A stretch of DNA of 6,308 nucleotides from Parvularcula sp. (GTDB taxonomy: Bacteria > Pseudomonadota > Alphaproteobacteria > Caulobacterales > Parvularculaceae). The stretch's first letter is position 1, and each line of letters begins with the position of its first letter. Under the pieces are notes generated by a model. That model searched no databases. It was not told the origin of the DNA and worked only from the letters and a program-made list of their open reading frames with translations. This document shows, in pieces, positions 1 to 6,223 of this stretch. Where the stretch lies: NCBI GenBank assembly GCA_003506635.1, contig DNZB01000098.1, positions 2,773 through 9,080 on the forward strand, read 5' to 3'. Position numbers and translations under genes: made by a program.

Positions 1-2373
1 TCGCTGGAGATGCAGCCTGACAACTCGCTGCTGATCACCGTCGCGGAAAATCCGATCGTCAACCGGGTCATCCTCGAGGGCAATCGCCGGGTCAAAGCGG
101 ACAAGATCAACGAGGAAGTGAAACTCGCCGCGCGCTCCGTTTTCACGCGCGCCAAGGCGCAGGCCGACGTCCAGCGCATTATCGAGGTTTACCGCCGCGG
201 CGGGCGTTTCGCGGCGACCGTGACGCCGAAGATCACGCCGCTTGAGCAAAACCGCGTCGATGTCATCTACGAAATCGACGAGGGCCCGAAAACCGGCGTC
301 GCGAAGATCAATTTCGTCGGCAACAAGCAGTTCACGAGCGGGGAGCTGCGGGGCGCGCTGCTGACCAAGGAAAGCCGCTGGTGGCGGTTCTTCTCCTCGA
401 ACAACAATTACGATCCCGATCGCCTTGAATATGAACGCGATCTGCTTCGCCAGTTCTACGCCAAGAACGGCTATGCCGATTTTCAGGTGATTTCGGCGGT
501 GGCCGAACTGACCCCCGACCGGAAGGACTTTTTCATCACGTTCACGGTCGAGGAAGGCGAGAAATACACGATCGGCGAAGTGAAGGTGAAAACCAGCCTA
601 GCCAAGCTCGACGAAAACGCGCTCGAAAATTTCGTGCCGATCAAGCCCGGCGAAACCTACAATGGCGAGCGCATCGAGAAAGCGACGGAGTCTATCACCT
701 TCGCGACCGGGGCGAGCGGCTATGCTTTCGTCGACGTGCAGCCGCGCCTCGACCGCAATCCGGAATCGCGCACGATCGACCTGACCTTTCAGGTCAACGA
801 AGGCCCGCGCGTTTATGTCGAGCGCATCAACATCAAAGGAAACACCCGCACCCTCGACAAGGTCATCCGCCGCGAAATCCGCGTCGCGGAAGGGGATGCT
901 TACAACAAGGTCCTGATCGACCGGTCGAAGTCGCGCGTCAGAGCGCTCGACTACTTCACTGAGGTCGAAGTCGAAGAGCGCCCCGGCTCGGCGCCGGACC
1001 GCACGGAGCTTGACGTGTCGGTGAAGGAAAAGGCGACCGGCTCGTTCTCCGTCGGCGTCGGCGTGTCATCAACTGAAAATTTCATCGTCGACTTCTCGAT
1101 CGAGGAACGAAACCTGATGGGCAGGGGCCAGTTCCTGCGCTTTCGGGTGCAAAGCTCCTCGCGTACGCGTCTCGTCGATCTCCGTTTCACGCAGCCCTAT
1201 TTTCTCGACCGGAACCTCGCGGCGGGCGTTTCGCTGACGAACCAGCGCACGAATTTCCGCGAATCCGGATTCATCCGGAATCGCATCGGCGCGGGCGTCA
1301 ACGCCGGATTCCAGATTTCGGAATTCTGGCGCGGCAGCGTTCAGTATCAGATCGCGCGCGATCGGGTGAATTTCGACCGTAACAACTTCGCTTTCCAGAC
1401 GGGCGGGCAAGTGGATGACGGGACCGACATCTCCAATCAGTTCGTGCCGGGCGTCGACGTGCCGGATCTGCTGCCGCTGTTCGTCGCGTCCGACGGAACG
1501 ACCACGCTGACGCCGACCGGCCAGCGCCTGCGCGACGCGAACGGCGATCCGCAGAGCCAGTTTATCGCCTTCACCTGCGATCTCCTCGTGCAGGCGTTTT
1601 CGCCGACCTGTGAATCGCAAGGAACGTTCGTCTCATCGATCTTCGGCTATTCGGTCGGCATGGACAGCCGCGATGATCCCATCGATCCGACGCGCGGGGT
1701 AAGGCTCAATTTCGCGCAATCAGTGGCCGGTCTTGGCGGCGACGTGAAGTACCTGCGCACCGAAGCCTCGGGCGCGATCTATCGTCCGCTGTTCGCCGGC
1801 CTTATCGGCAAGGTGCAGCTGCGCGGCGGCTATACGGATGGCTTCGGCGGCGACCCCGTTCGCCTGCAAGACCGGTTCTTTGAAGGGGCTGACAGTTTCC
1901 GCGGCTTTGAGGTGGCGGGCGTCGGCCCTCGCTTCCTTCAGCCGGGCACGCAGATCGCGGCGACGGACGGGCGTTTCGGACAGGCGATCGGGGCGAAAAT
2001 CTACGCAATCGGCACGGTCGAGGTGAAGCTGCCGCTGCCCCTGCCCAAGGAATACGGCATTCGCGCCTCGCTGTTTTCCGATTTCGGCACGGTCGGGCTT
2101 GTCGATGACAGCAGCAAATTCCTGAATTCCATCGCCTTTGAAGACGACGACGGGAACGGGGTTCCTGATTTCGCCGTCGACATCGACCCGGGCGTCGGGA
2201 CGCTGTTCATCGAGCCGGTGCAGGACGACCTCTCGCTGCGCGTCTCGGCCGGCGCCTCGGTCAGCTGGGACTCGCCCTTTGGCCCGGTCCGCTTTGATTT
2301 CGCCAAAGTTCTGCGCAAAGAGTTCTACGACCGGACAGAGGGCTTCCGGTTCAGCGCGGGCACGTCATTCTGA
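1..2373 (+). CDS. bamA: BamA outer-membrane beta-barrel assembly factor (5' partial)
   Basis: Central subunit of the BAM complex, which folds and inserts beta-barrel proteins into the outer membrane. The frame is open from base 1, so the ATG at 10 is an internal Met, not the start; the signal peptide and most of POTRA1 are missing. Counting that Met as residue 1, the last strand of POTRA1 is followed by POTRA2 (about 14-92), POTRA3 (95-183), POTRA4 (186-265) and POTRA5 (268-341), each opening with the typical I-x-F/I-x-G-N pattern. The 16-strand barrel spans about 343-787. Loop L6 carries R631-G632-F633, the conserved (V/I)RGF motif, here preceded by Phe. D691 in strand 13 is the likely salt-bridge partner of that Arg. 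The protein ends in Phe, as a BAM beta-signal should. The barrel is some 58 residues longer than E. coli's, mostly in loops L4 (two Cys) and L7 (acidic). Family assignment is certain; loop limits are inferred. Confidence 0.98.
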   Translation, partial: SLEMQPDNSLLITVAENPIVNRVILEGNRRVKADKINEEVKLAARSVFTRAKAQADVQRIIEVYRRGGRFAATVTPKITPLEQNRVDVIYEIDEGPKTGVAKINFVGNKQFTSGELRGALLTKESRWWRFFSSNNNYDPDRLEYERDLLRQFYAKNGYADFQVISAVAELTPDRKDFFITFTVEEGEKYTIGEVKVKTSLAKLDENALENFVPIKPGETYNGERIEKATESITFATGASGYAFVDVQPRLDRNPESRTIDLTFQVNEGPRVYVERINIKGNTRTLDKVIRREIRVAEGDAYNKVLIDRSKSRVRALDYFTEVEVEERPGSAPDRTELDVSVKEKATGSFSVGVGVSSTENFIVDFSIEERNLMGRGQFLRFRVQSSSRTRLVDLRFTQPYFLDRNLAAGVSLTNQRTNFRESGFIRNRIGAGVNAGFQISEFWRGSVQYQIARDRVNFDRNNFAFQTGGQVDDGTDISNQFVPGVDVPDLLPLFVASDGTTTLTPTGQRLRDANGDPQSQFIAFTCDLLVQAFSPTCESQGTFVSSIFGYSVGMDSRDDPIDPTRGVRLNFAQSVAGLGGDVKYLRTEASGAIYRPLFAGLIGKVQLRGGYTDGFGGDPVRLQDRFFEGADSFRGFEVAGVGPRFLQPGTQIAATDGRFGQAIGAKIYAIGTVEVKLPLPLPKEYGIRASLFSDFGTVGLVDDSSKFLNSIAFEDDDGNGVPDFAVDIDPGVGTLFIEPVQDDLSLRVSAGASVSWDSPFGPVRFDFAKVLRKEFYDRTEGFRFSAGTSF

Positions 2374-2390
2374 AAAAGCCCAACGTGAGT

Positions 2391-2395
2391 GAGGT
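2391..2395 (+). promoter_or_regulatory. Shine-Dalgarno of skp
   Basis: GAGGT lies 7 nt before the ATG at 2403. This decides the start of skp: an in-frame GTG at 2385 would add six residues, but it has no comparable site upstream and would put polar and acidic residues ahead of the signal peptide. Confidence 0.75.
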
Positions 2396-2402
2396 AAAAC
2401 CA

Positions 2403-3050
2403 ATGAAGTCGAAACTTTTTGCTGCGGCCGGAGCAGCCCTTCTGGTCGCGGCCGGCGCCGGGGCGGCCGCGCTGTTTGCGTCCGCCGAAGCGCAGTCGGC
2501 GGCGAAACCCCCGGTCATCCTGATTGTCAGCCAGGAAGTTCTGGTCGGCCAGTCGGAAGCCGGCAAAACCATCCCTTCGCAGGCGGAGGCCGTCAAGACG
2601 GCGATCGAGAAAGAGCTTCAGGCGGAGGCCGACAAGCTCAAGAAGGACATTGAGAATTATCAAAAGGGCGCGTCCTTGATGTCTGACGAGGTCCGCAAGA
2701 AGACCGAGCAGGACCTCGCTGTCCGACAGCAAGTCTCGCTGCCGCAACAGGCGCAGATCATGGAGCAGGTTTTCGCCGGCGCCGTGCAAAACGCGCAGTC
2801 GAAGATCCTTCAGGAATCCCAGCCGATCATGAAAGCGATTCTTGACAAGCGCGGCGGCACCATCCTCCTCGATCGTTCGGCGGTCATGTACGCGGCGCCG
2901 GAGACGGACATCACGCAGGAAGTCCTCGCCGAGCTTAACAAGAAGATGAAGACTGTAGCCGTCCAGAAAGTGACGCTCGCGGACGTCAAGAAAAAGCTCC
3001 AGGAAGCGCAGGCGGCGCAGGGCAAGCCGGCGGAAAAGCCGAAGAAATAG
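2403..3050 (+). CDS. skp: Skp/OmpH-family periplasmic chaperone
   Basis: Predicted 215-residue periplasmic holdase that binds unfolded outer-membrane proteins after Sec export and delivers them to BamA; family members act as trimers. A Sec signal peptide is visible: MKSK, then an Ala/Leu-rich core (about 5-27) and a probable cleavage after A-E-A at residues 28-30. A short beta segment (38-43, VILIVS) and an S-x-A-G-K segment match the start of the OmpH fold. Residues 62-150 are rich in Ala, Glu, Lys and Gln and look like the helical tentacles. Residues 152-183 ([13 protein letters not shown], then DIT and a short helix) are the returning strand and helix typical of alphaproteobacterial Skp. 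A Lys/Ala/Gln-rich tail (195-215) makes it longer than E. coli Skp (161 aa). It sits 29 nt after bamA with no terminator between, so the two are probably co-transcribed. Sequence conservation in this family is low; the call rests on fold pattern plus position. Confidence 0.93.
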   Translation: MKSKLFAAAGAALLVAAGAGAAALFASAEAQSAAKPPVILIVSQEVLVGQSEAGKTIPSQAEAVKTAIEKELQAEADKLKKDIENYQKGASLMSDEVRKKTEQDLAVRQQVSLPQQAQIMEQVFAGAVQNAQSKILQESQPIMKAILDKRGGTILLDRSAVMYAAPETDITQEVLAELNKKMKTVAVQKVTLADVKKKLQEAQAAQGKPAEKPKK

Positions 3051-3070
3051 GTCCTGTTTCCGTTGCAGAC

Positions 3071-3105
3071 AAAAGCGGCCGGCCGCATCATGCGCCGGCC
3101 GTTTT
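3071..3105 (+). terminator. Intrinsic (Rho-independent) terminator-like hairpin after skp
   Basis: An inverted repeat begins 26 nt past the skp stop. The arm 3076-3087 pairs with 3091-3101 (11 bp, almost all G-C, one bulged C at 3084) around a TCA loop, followed directly by TTTT and then CCTTT. A run AAAA (3071-3074) precedes the stem, so it could also terminate on the opposite strand. It fills the only sizeable gap of the cluster and leaves just 25 nt before lpxD. It may end the bamA-skp transcript or act as a partial attenuator for the lipid A genes. Folding is by eye; efficiency is unknown. Confidence 0.75.
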
Positions 3106-3130
3106 CCTTTGGCGGGCGGGACCGCGGGCG

Positions 3131-4129
3131 ATGCCGGACGAGCGCTTTTTTGTGACCTTGCCGGCGCTGCCGATCGCTGAAGCGTTGCGGCTTGCAGGCG
3201 CGGCGGCCATTGGCGCCAGCGACGTGACGCGGGCCGCCGGGGCAGACGATGACAACCTTTGCGGCGCCGTCGTCTATGTCGACCGGCCAGACCGCGCCGC
3301 CGGAGTTCTCGCGCGCGGGCCGGCGCTGTTGTTTGCGCCTAAAGGCTCCACGGGCGAACGCGTCGCCACGGTGAATGACCCGCGCACGGCGTTCGCAGCT
3401 GTCGCCCGCGCGCTTCATCGCGAACGTACGCCGGACGATGGCGGGCCGCCGCCGAAAATTGGGGCCGGCGCACGCATTCATAGCTCTGCGATCATCGGCC
3501 CCGGCGCAGAAATTGGAGAGGGATCAATAATCGGCCCGTATGCCGTCATCGGTCCTGGGGTCCTCATTGGCGCAATGGCGGTCATTGGTGCGAACGCTTA
3601 TCTCGCCTGCTCGATCGCCGGTGATGAATTGCGCGTCGCGCCGGGCGCCGTCATCGGCGGGCCGGGTTTCGGTTTTGCGGCGGGACCCGCCGGGGTCGCG
3701 CGCATCCCGCAGCTTGGGCGGGTGATCCTCGGAGACCGCGTGGAAATCGGCGCTAACACGACGATTGATCGCGGGGCCATCGGCGACACCGTCATTGGTG
3801 CGGGCGTGAAAATCGACAACCTTTGCCAGATTGGGCACAATGTGCGCCTTGGGCGCGACTGCCTGCTGGCGGCTCAGGTGGGGATCGCCGGTTCGACGGT
3901 CGTCGGTAACCGCGTCCTGTTCGGCGGCAAGGCGGGGATTGCCGATCATCTGACAATCGGCGATGACGCACGCCTTGCGGCTGGATCGGGGCTGATGCGC
4001 GATGTTCCGGCAGGGGAAACCTGGGGCGGGACCCCGGCGCAGCCGATAAGGCTATGGCTGAAGGAAACGGCGATGCTGGCCCGGATGGTCCGGGGCGGCG
4101 GCGAGCCGAGCGACGGGAAGAAAGACTGA
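3131..4129 (+). CDS. lpxD: LpxD, UDP-3-O-(3-hydroxyacyl)glucosamine N-acyltransferase
   Basis: Third step of lipid A synthesis in the cytoplasm: transfers a 3-hydroxyacyl chain from ACP to the 2-amino group of UDP-3-O-acyl-GlcN. 332 residues, close to the usual 340. The N-terminal uridine-binding domain (1-100) opens with P-D-E-R-F-F, the usual beginning of LpxD, which supports this ATG. A Pro-rich linker (104-109) leads into a left-handed beta-helix of hexapeptide repeats (about 110-285; many I-G-x4 turns). The catalytic His is H236 in the I-G-H-N motif (E. coli H239). H273 in A-D-H-L-T-I-G-D fits the second conserved His (E. coli H276). The helix turn at 175-182 reads I-G-G-P-G-F-G-F, with Pro where E. 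coli has Asp (SDGFGY). A helical C-terminal part (305-332) should contact ACP. The Shine-Dalgarno is poor (only GGCGGG-type sequence), and the start lies just beyond a terminator-like hairpin. It overlaps fabZ by 1 nt (TGATG). Confidence 0.97.
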   Translation: MPDERFFVTLPALPIAEALRLAGAAAIGASDVTRAAGADDDNLCGAVVYVDRPDRAAGVLARGPALLFAPKGSTGERVATVNDPRTAFAAVARALHRERTPDDGGPPPKIGAGARIHSSAIIGPGAEIGEGSIIGPYAVIGPGVLIGAMAVIGANAYLACSIAGDELRVAPGAVIGGPGFGFAAGPAGVARIPQLGRVILGDRVEIGANTTIDRGAIGDTVIGAGVKIDNLCQIGHNVRLGRDCLLAAQVGIAGSTVVGNRVLFGGKAGIADHLTIGDDARLAAGSGLMRDVPAGETWGGTPAQPIRLWLKETAMLARMVRGGGEPSDGKKD

Positions 4130-4590
4130 TGCGGATCGAACCCGGCAAATCCGTGCTCGACATTGACGATCTGATGCTGCTCCTGCCGCATCGCTATCCG
4201 ATGCTGATGATCGACCGGCTCATCGATATCAAGCCGGGCGAGAGCGCGGTTGCGATCAAGAACGTCTCGATCAACGAGCCGTTTTTCGCAGGGCACTTTC
4301 CGCAAAAGCCGGTGATGCCGGGCGTCCTGATGATCGAGGCGATGGCGCAGGCCGCCGCCGCCTATACGTCGTATACGGAAAATCTCGATACGGAGGGAAA
4401 GATCGTCCTCTTCATGGGGGTCGACAAGGCGCGTTTCCGAAAACCTGTTACGCCTGGCGATCAGGTGCTGATCGCGGTCAAAACCATCCAGCGCCGTCCG
4501 CCCGTCTGGCGCTTTGAGGGCGAGGCGACGGTGGGCGGCAAGATCGTCGCCGAAGCGACGTTCGCGGCCATGCTCGCGCAAATGGCCTGA
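4129..4590 (+). CDS. fabZ: FabZ, 3-hydroxyacyl-ACP dehydratase
   Basis: Dehydrates 3-hydroxyacyl-ACP to trans-2-enoyl-ACP in type II fatty-acid synthesis, a cytoplasmic hot-dog-fold enzyme. 153 residues, the normal family length. L-L-P-H-R-Y-P (18-24) and G-H-F-P-x-x-P-V-M-P-G-V (55-66) are FabZ signatures; catalytic residues are H56 and E70 (in M-I-E-A-M-A-Q), matching E. coli H54 and E68. The ATG at 4129 is chosen because it gives the family length and sits on the lpxD stop (TGATG). An earlier in-frame ATG at 4054 would add 25 Arg/Gly-rich residues read from lpxD coding sequence. Translation is probably coupled to lpxD; a weak purine stretch (GGGAAGAAAG) precedes the start. Its substrate is the same 3-hydroxyacyl-ACP pool that LpxA and LpxD use, so co-expression balances phospholipid against lipid A. 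Confidence 0.97.
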   Translation: MRIEPGKSVLDIDDLMLLLPHRYPMLMIDRLIDIKPGESAVAIKNVSINEPFFAGHFPQKPVMPGVLMIEAMAQAAAAYTSYTENLDTEGKIVLFMGVDKARFRKPVTPGDQVLIAVKTIQRRPPVWRFEGEATVGGKIVAEATFAAMLAQMA

Positions 4591-4598
4591 CGCGCGCG

Positions 4599-5414
4599 AT
4601 GCCTGTTCATCCGACCGCCATCGTCGAGGAAGGATCGCAAGTCGCGTCCGACGCAATTGTCGGCCCCTGGTGCCGGGTTTCGTCGAAAGCGGTGATCGCC
4701 TCCGGCGTTGAATTGAAATCGAACGTCATTGTCGAGGGGCGAACGGAGATCGGGCCCCGGACCGTCATCTATCCGTTCGCCGTTATCGGCGGGCCGCCGC
4801 AGCATCTCGGCTACCGGGGCGAGGATACGGCGCTCAAGATCGGCGCCGACTGCGTCATTCGCGAACATTCAACCGCCAATCTCGGCACGCCCGCGGGGCG
4901 GGGACGAACCGTCATCGGAGATAGATGCTATCTGATGACCGGGGCGCACGTCGCGCATGACTGCATAGTCGGCGCTGGCGTCATCTTCGCCAATAATGCG
5001 ACGCTCGGCGGTCATGTGGTCGTCGAGGAAGGCGTGTTTCTCGGCGGTCTATGCGCTATCCATCAGAACTGCCGCATCGGCGCTTATGCGTTCATCGGCG
5101 GCTGCGCCGCGGTGACGACCGATGTCATTCCTTACGGATCAGCGACCGGCAACCACGCCGTGCTTGCAAGCCTTAATATTGTCGGCATGAAGCGGCGGGG
5201 CATGCCGCGCGCTGCGATCCATGACCTGCGCGGCGTTTACCGGACGCTGTTCTCGGACGAAGGCTCCTTTCAGGAACGTATCGACGCGGCCGCCGCGCGC
5301 TATGCGCATAGCAAGGAGGCGATGCGCGTCATCCAGTTCATTCGCGAAGACACCAGGCGCCCTTTGATGGCGCCGCCGCGGAAATCATGGCGCGTTGGCG
5401 AAAACTCGGAGTGA
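4599..5414 (+). CDS. lpxA: LpxA, acyl-ACP:UDP-GlcNAc O-acyltransferase
   Basis: First step of lipid A synthesis: reversible transfer of a 3-hydroxyacyl chain from ACP to the 3-position of UDP-GlcNAc (or of a 3-amino analogue in some lineages). 271 residues against 262 in E. coli. It starts at V-H-P-T-A-I-V-E-E-G, the usual first beta-helix turn. Aligned with E. coli at an offset of -5, catalytic H125 is H120 in A-H-V-A-H-D, and H122, H144 and H160 are H117, H139 and H155. The acyl-length ruler Gly173 is G168, suggesting a long chain such as C14 rather than C10. The C-terminal helical domain starts near 190 (N-I-V-G-M-K-R-R-G). Odd: E. coli D74, K76 and H99 are replaced by H69, G71 and N94. 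No Shine-Dalgarno is visible; the 8-nt gap after fabZ is CGCGCGCG, so reinitiation after fabZ is likely. The last 28 nt overlap lpxI. Confidence 0.97.
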   Translation: MPVHPTAIVEEGSQVASDAIVGPWCRVSSKAVIASGVELKSNVIVEGRTEIGPRTVIYPFAVIGGPPQHLGYRGEDTALKIGADCVIREHSTANLGTPAGRGRTVIGDRCYLMTGAHVAHDCIVGAGVIFANNATLGGHVVVEEGVFLGGLCAIHQNCRIGAYAFIGGCAAVTTDVIPYGSATGNHAVLASLNIVGMKRRGMPRAAIHDLRGVYRTLFSDEGSFQERIDAAAARYAHSKEAMRVIQFIREDTRRPLMAPPRKSWRVGENSE

Positions 5415-6223
5415 TCGCGGGCGCTGGCGCGCTGCCGCGCTTGCTCGCCGACGCGGCGGGCGAGGCTTTCGTCGTGCGCCTCGCCGGGGTCGCCGACGCG
5501 GGCTTCGATCCCCGAAACTCCGCCGAATGCGGCATGGCTGAAGCCGGAAAAATTATCCGGGTGCTGAAAGAAGCGAGCTGCGAAGCGGTGACGCTCGCGG
5601 GCGTCGTTCGGCGCCCCGACTTTTCAAAGCTGAAACCGGACTGGCGCGGCGCCGCATTATTGCCGCGCGTGATTGCGGCGGCGGGCAAGGGCGACGGCGC
5701 AATGCTGAACGTCCTTGTCGAAACGCTTGAGGCCGAAGGTTTTCTCGTCGTCGGCGCTGATGAGGTGCTGGCGTCGCTCGCGGCGTCCAAGGGTCCGGCC
5801 GGCGCGCTGAAGCCCAACGAAGAACACTGGTCTGACATTCGCAAGGCGGCGGCGATCGTCGCCGCGCTGGGGCCTTTTGATGTCGGACAGGCGGCGGTCG
5901 TCGCTTCCGGATTCACGCTGGCGATAGAAGCGGCCGAAGGAACCGACGGCGTGCTCGCCCGCTGTGCCGCGCTTCCGGCTTCCGCGCGCGGCGGCGACAG
6001 GCGCAACGGCGTCCTCGTGAAGCGGCCCAAGCCCGGCCAGGAACTGCGTGTTGACCTGCCGACGATCGGCGCCGATACGGTGCGCGGCGCCCATGCGGCC
6101 GGTCTCGCCGGCGTTGCGGTTGAAGCGGGGCTGACGCTCGTCCTCGATCGCGAGGCGGTGGTGCGCGAGGCCGACCGCCTTGGGCTATTCGTCTACGGAT
6201 TCACGACCGCGGAGATCCGATGA
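5387..6223 (+). CDS. lpxI: LpxI, UDP-2,3-diacylglucosamine pyrophosphohydrolase
   Basis: Fourth lipid A step: hydrolyses UDP-2,3-diacylglucosamine to lipid X (2,3-diacyl-GlcN-1-phosphate) and UMP. LpxI (former DUF1009) is the alphaproteobacterial replacement for LpxH and is unrelated to it. 278 residues, the normal size. The N-terminal domain opens with L-G-V-I-A-G-A-G-A-L-P (7-17). The C-terminal domain shows D-V-G-Q-A-x-V-V (165-172), E-A-x-E-G-T-D (181-187), V-L-V-K-R-P-K-P-G-Q (209-218) and the R-V-D-L-P-T-I-G signature (221-228). D223 there is the likely counterpart of the essential Asp225 of Caulobacter LpxI. The ATG at 5387 is preferred because it keeps the Lys/Arg-Leu-Gly residues usually found before the first motif and has a weak GCGGA four bases upstream. 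A GTG at 5411 would be the alternative. It overlaps lpxA by 28 nt and lpxB by 4 nt (ATGA). Confidence 0.97.
   Translation: MARWRKLGVIAGAGALPRLLADAAGEAFVVRLAGVADAGFDPRNSAECGMAEAGKIIRVLKEASCEAVTLAGVVRRPDFSKLKPDWRGAALLPRVIAAAGKGDGAMLNVLVETLEAEGFLVVGADEVLASLAASKGPAGALKPNEEHWSDIRKAAAIVAALGPFDVGQAAVVASGFTLAIEAAEGTDGVLARCAALPASARGGDRRNGVLVKRPKPGQELRVDLPTIGADTVRGAHAAGLAGVAVEAGLTLVLDREAVVREADRLGLFVYGFTTAEIR
6211..6214 (+). promoter_or_regulatory. Shine-Dalgarno of lpxB inside lpxI
   Basis: GGAG lies 5 nt before the ATG at 6220, within the last codons of lpxI. It supports that start and suggests lpxB can recruit ribosomes itself in addition to coupling through the ATGA overlap. Confidence 0.6.

Noticed and set aside
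1261..1272. Perfect 12-bp palindrome GAATCCGGATTC
   Set aside because: Inside bamA coding sequence; one or two such palindromes are expected by chance in 6.3 kb, and no partner sites are seen nearby.
1069..1620. Long minus-strand open frame (183 codons) inside bamA
   Set aside because: Arg/Ala/Glu-rich translation with no recognisable domain, lying wholly antisense to a clear barrel-coding region; typical GC-rich shadow frame.
2385..2402. GTG as an earlier skp start
   Set aside because: The GAGGT at 2391-2395 is correctly spaced for the ATG at 2403, and the signal peptide begins there.
3063..3091. Possible promoter TTGCAG - 17 nt - CATCAT ahead of lpxD
   Set aside because: Only 3/6 and 4/6 matches to the sigma-70 consensus, and the -10 lies in the terminator stem; not convincing.
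2810..3481. Minus-strand open frame (223 codons) spanning the skp end, the gap and the lpxD start
   Set aside because: It would read through the terminator hairpin and antisense to two firm genes; its composition is shadow-like and no family is recognisable.
4054..4128. Upstream in-frame ATG as a longer FabZ start
   Set aside because: Adds 25 Arg/Gly-rich residues encoded within lpxD and exceeds the family length; the TGATG start at 4129 fits better.
3946..4656. Minus-strand open frame (236 codons) opposite fabZ and its flanks
   Set aside because: Antisense to conserved FabZ motifs, His/Arg/Asp-rich low-information sequence; a codon-bias shadow.
5338..6030. Minus-strand open frame (230 codons) opposite lpxI
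   Set aside because: Ser/Ala/Pro/Thr-rich antisense translation without motifs; LpxI on the + strand explains the region.
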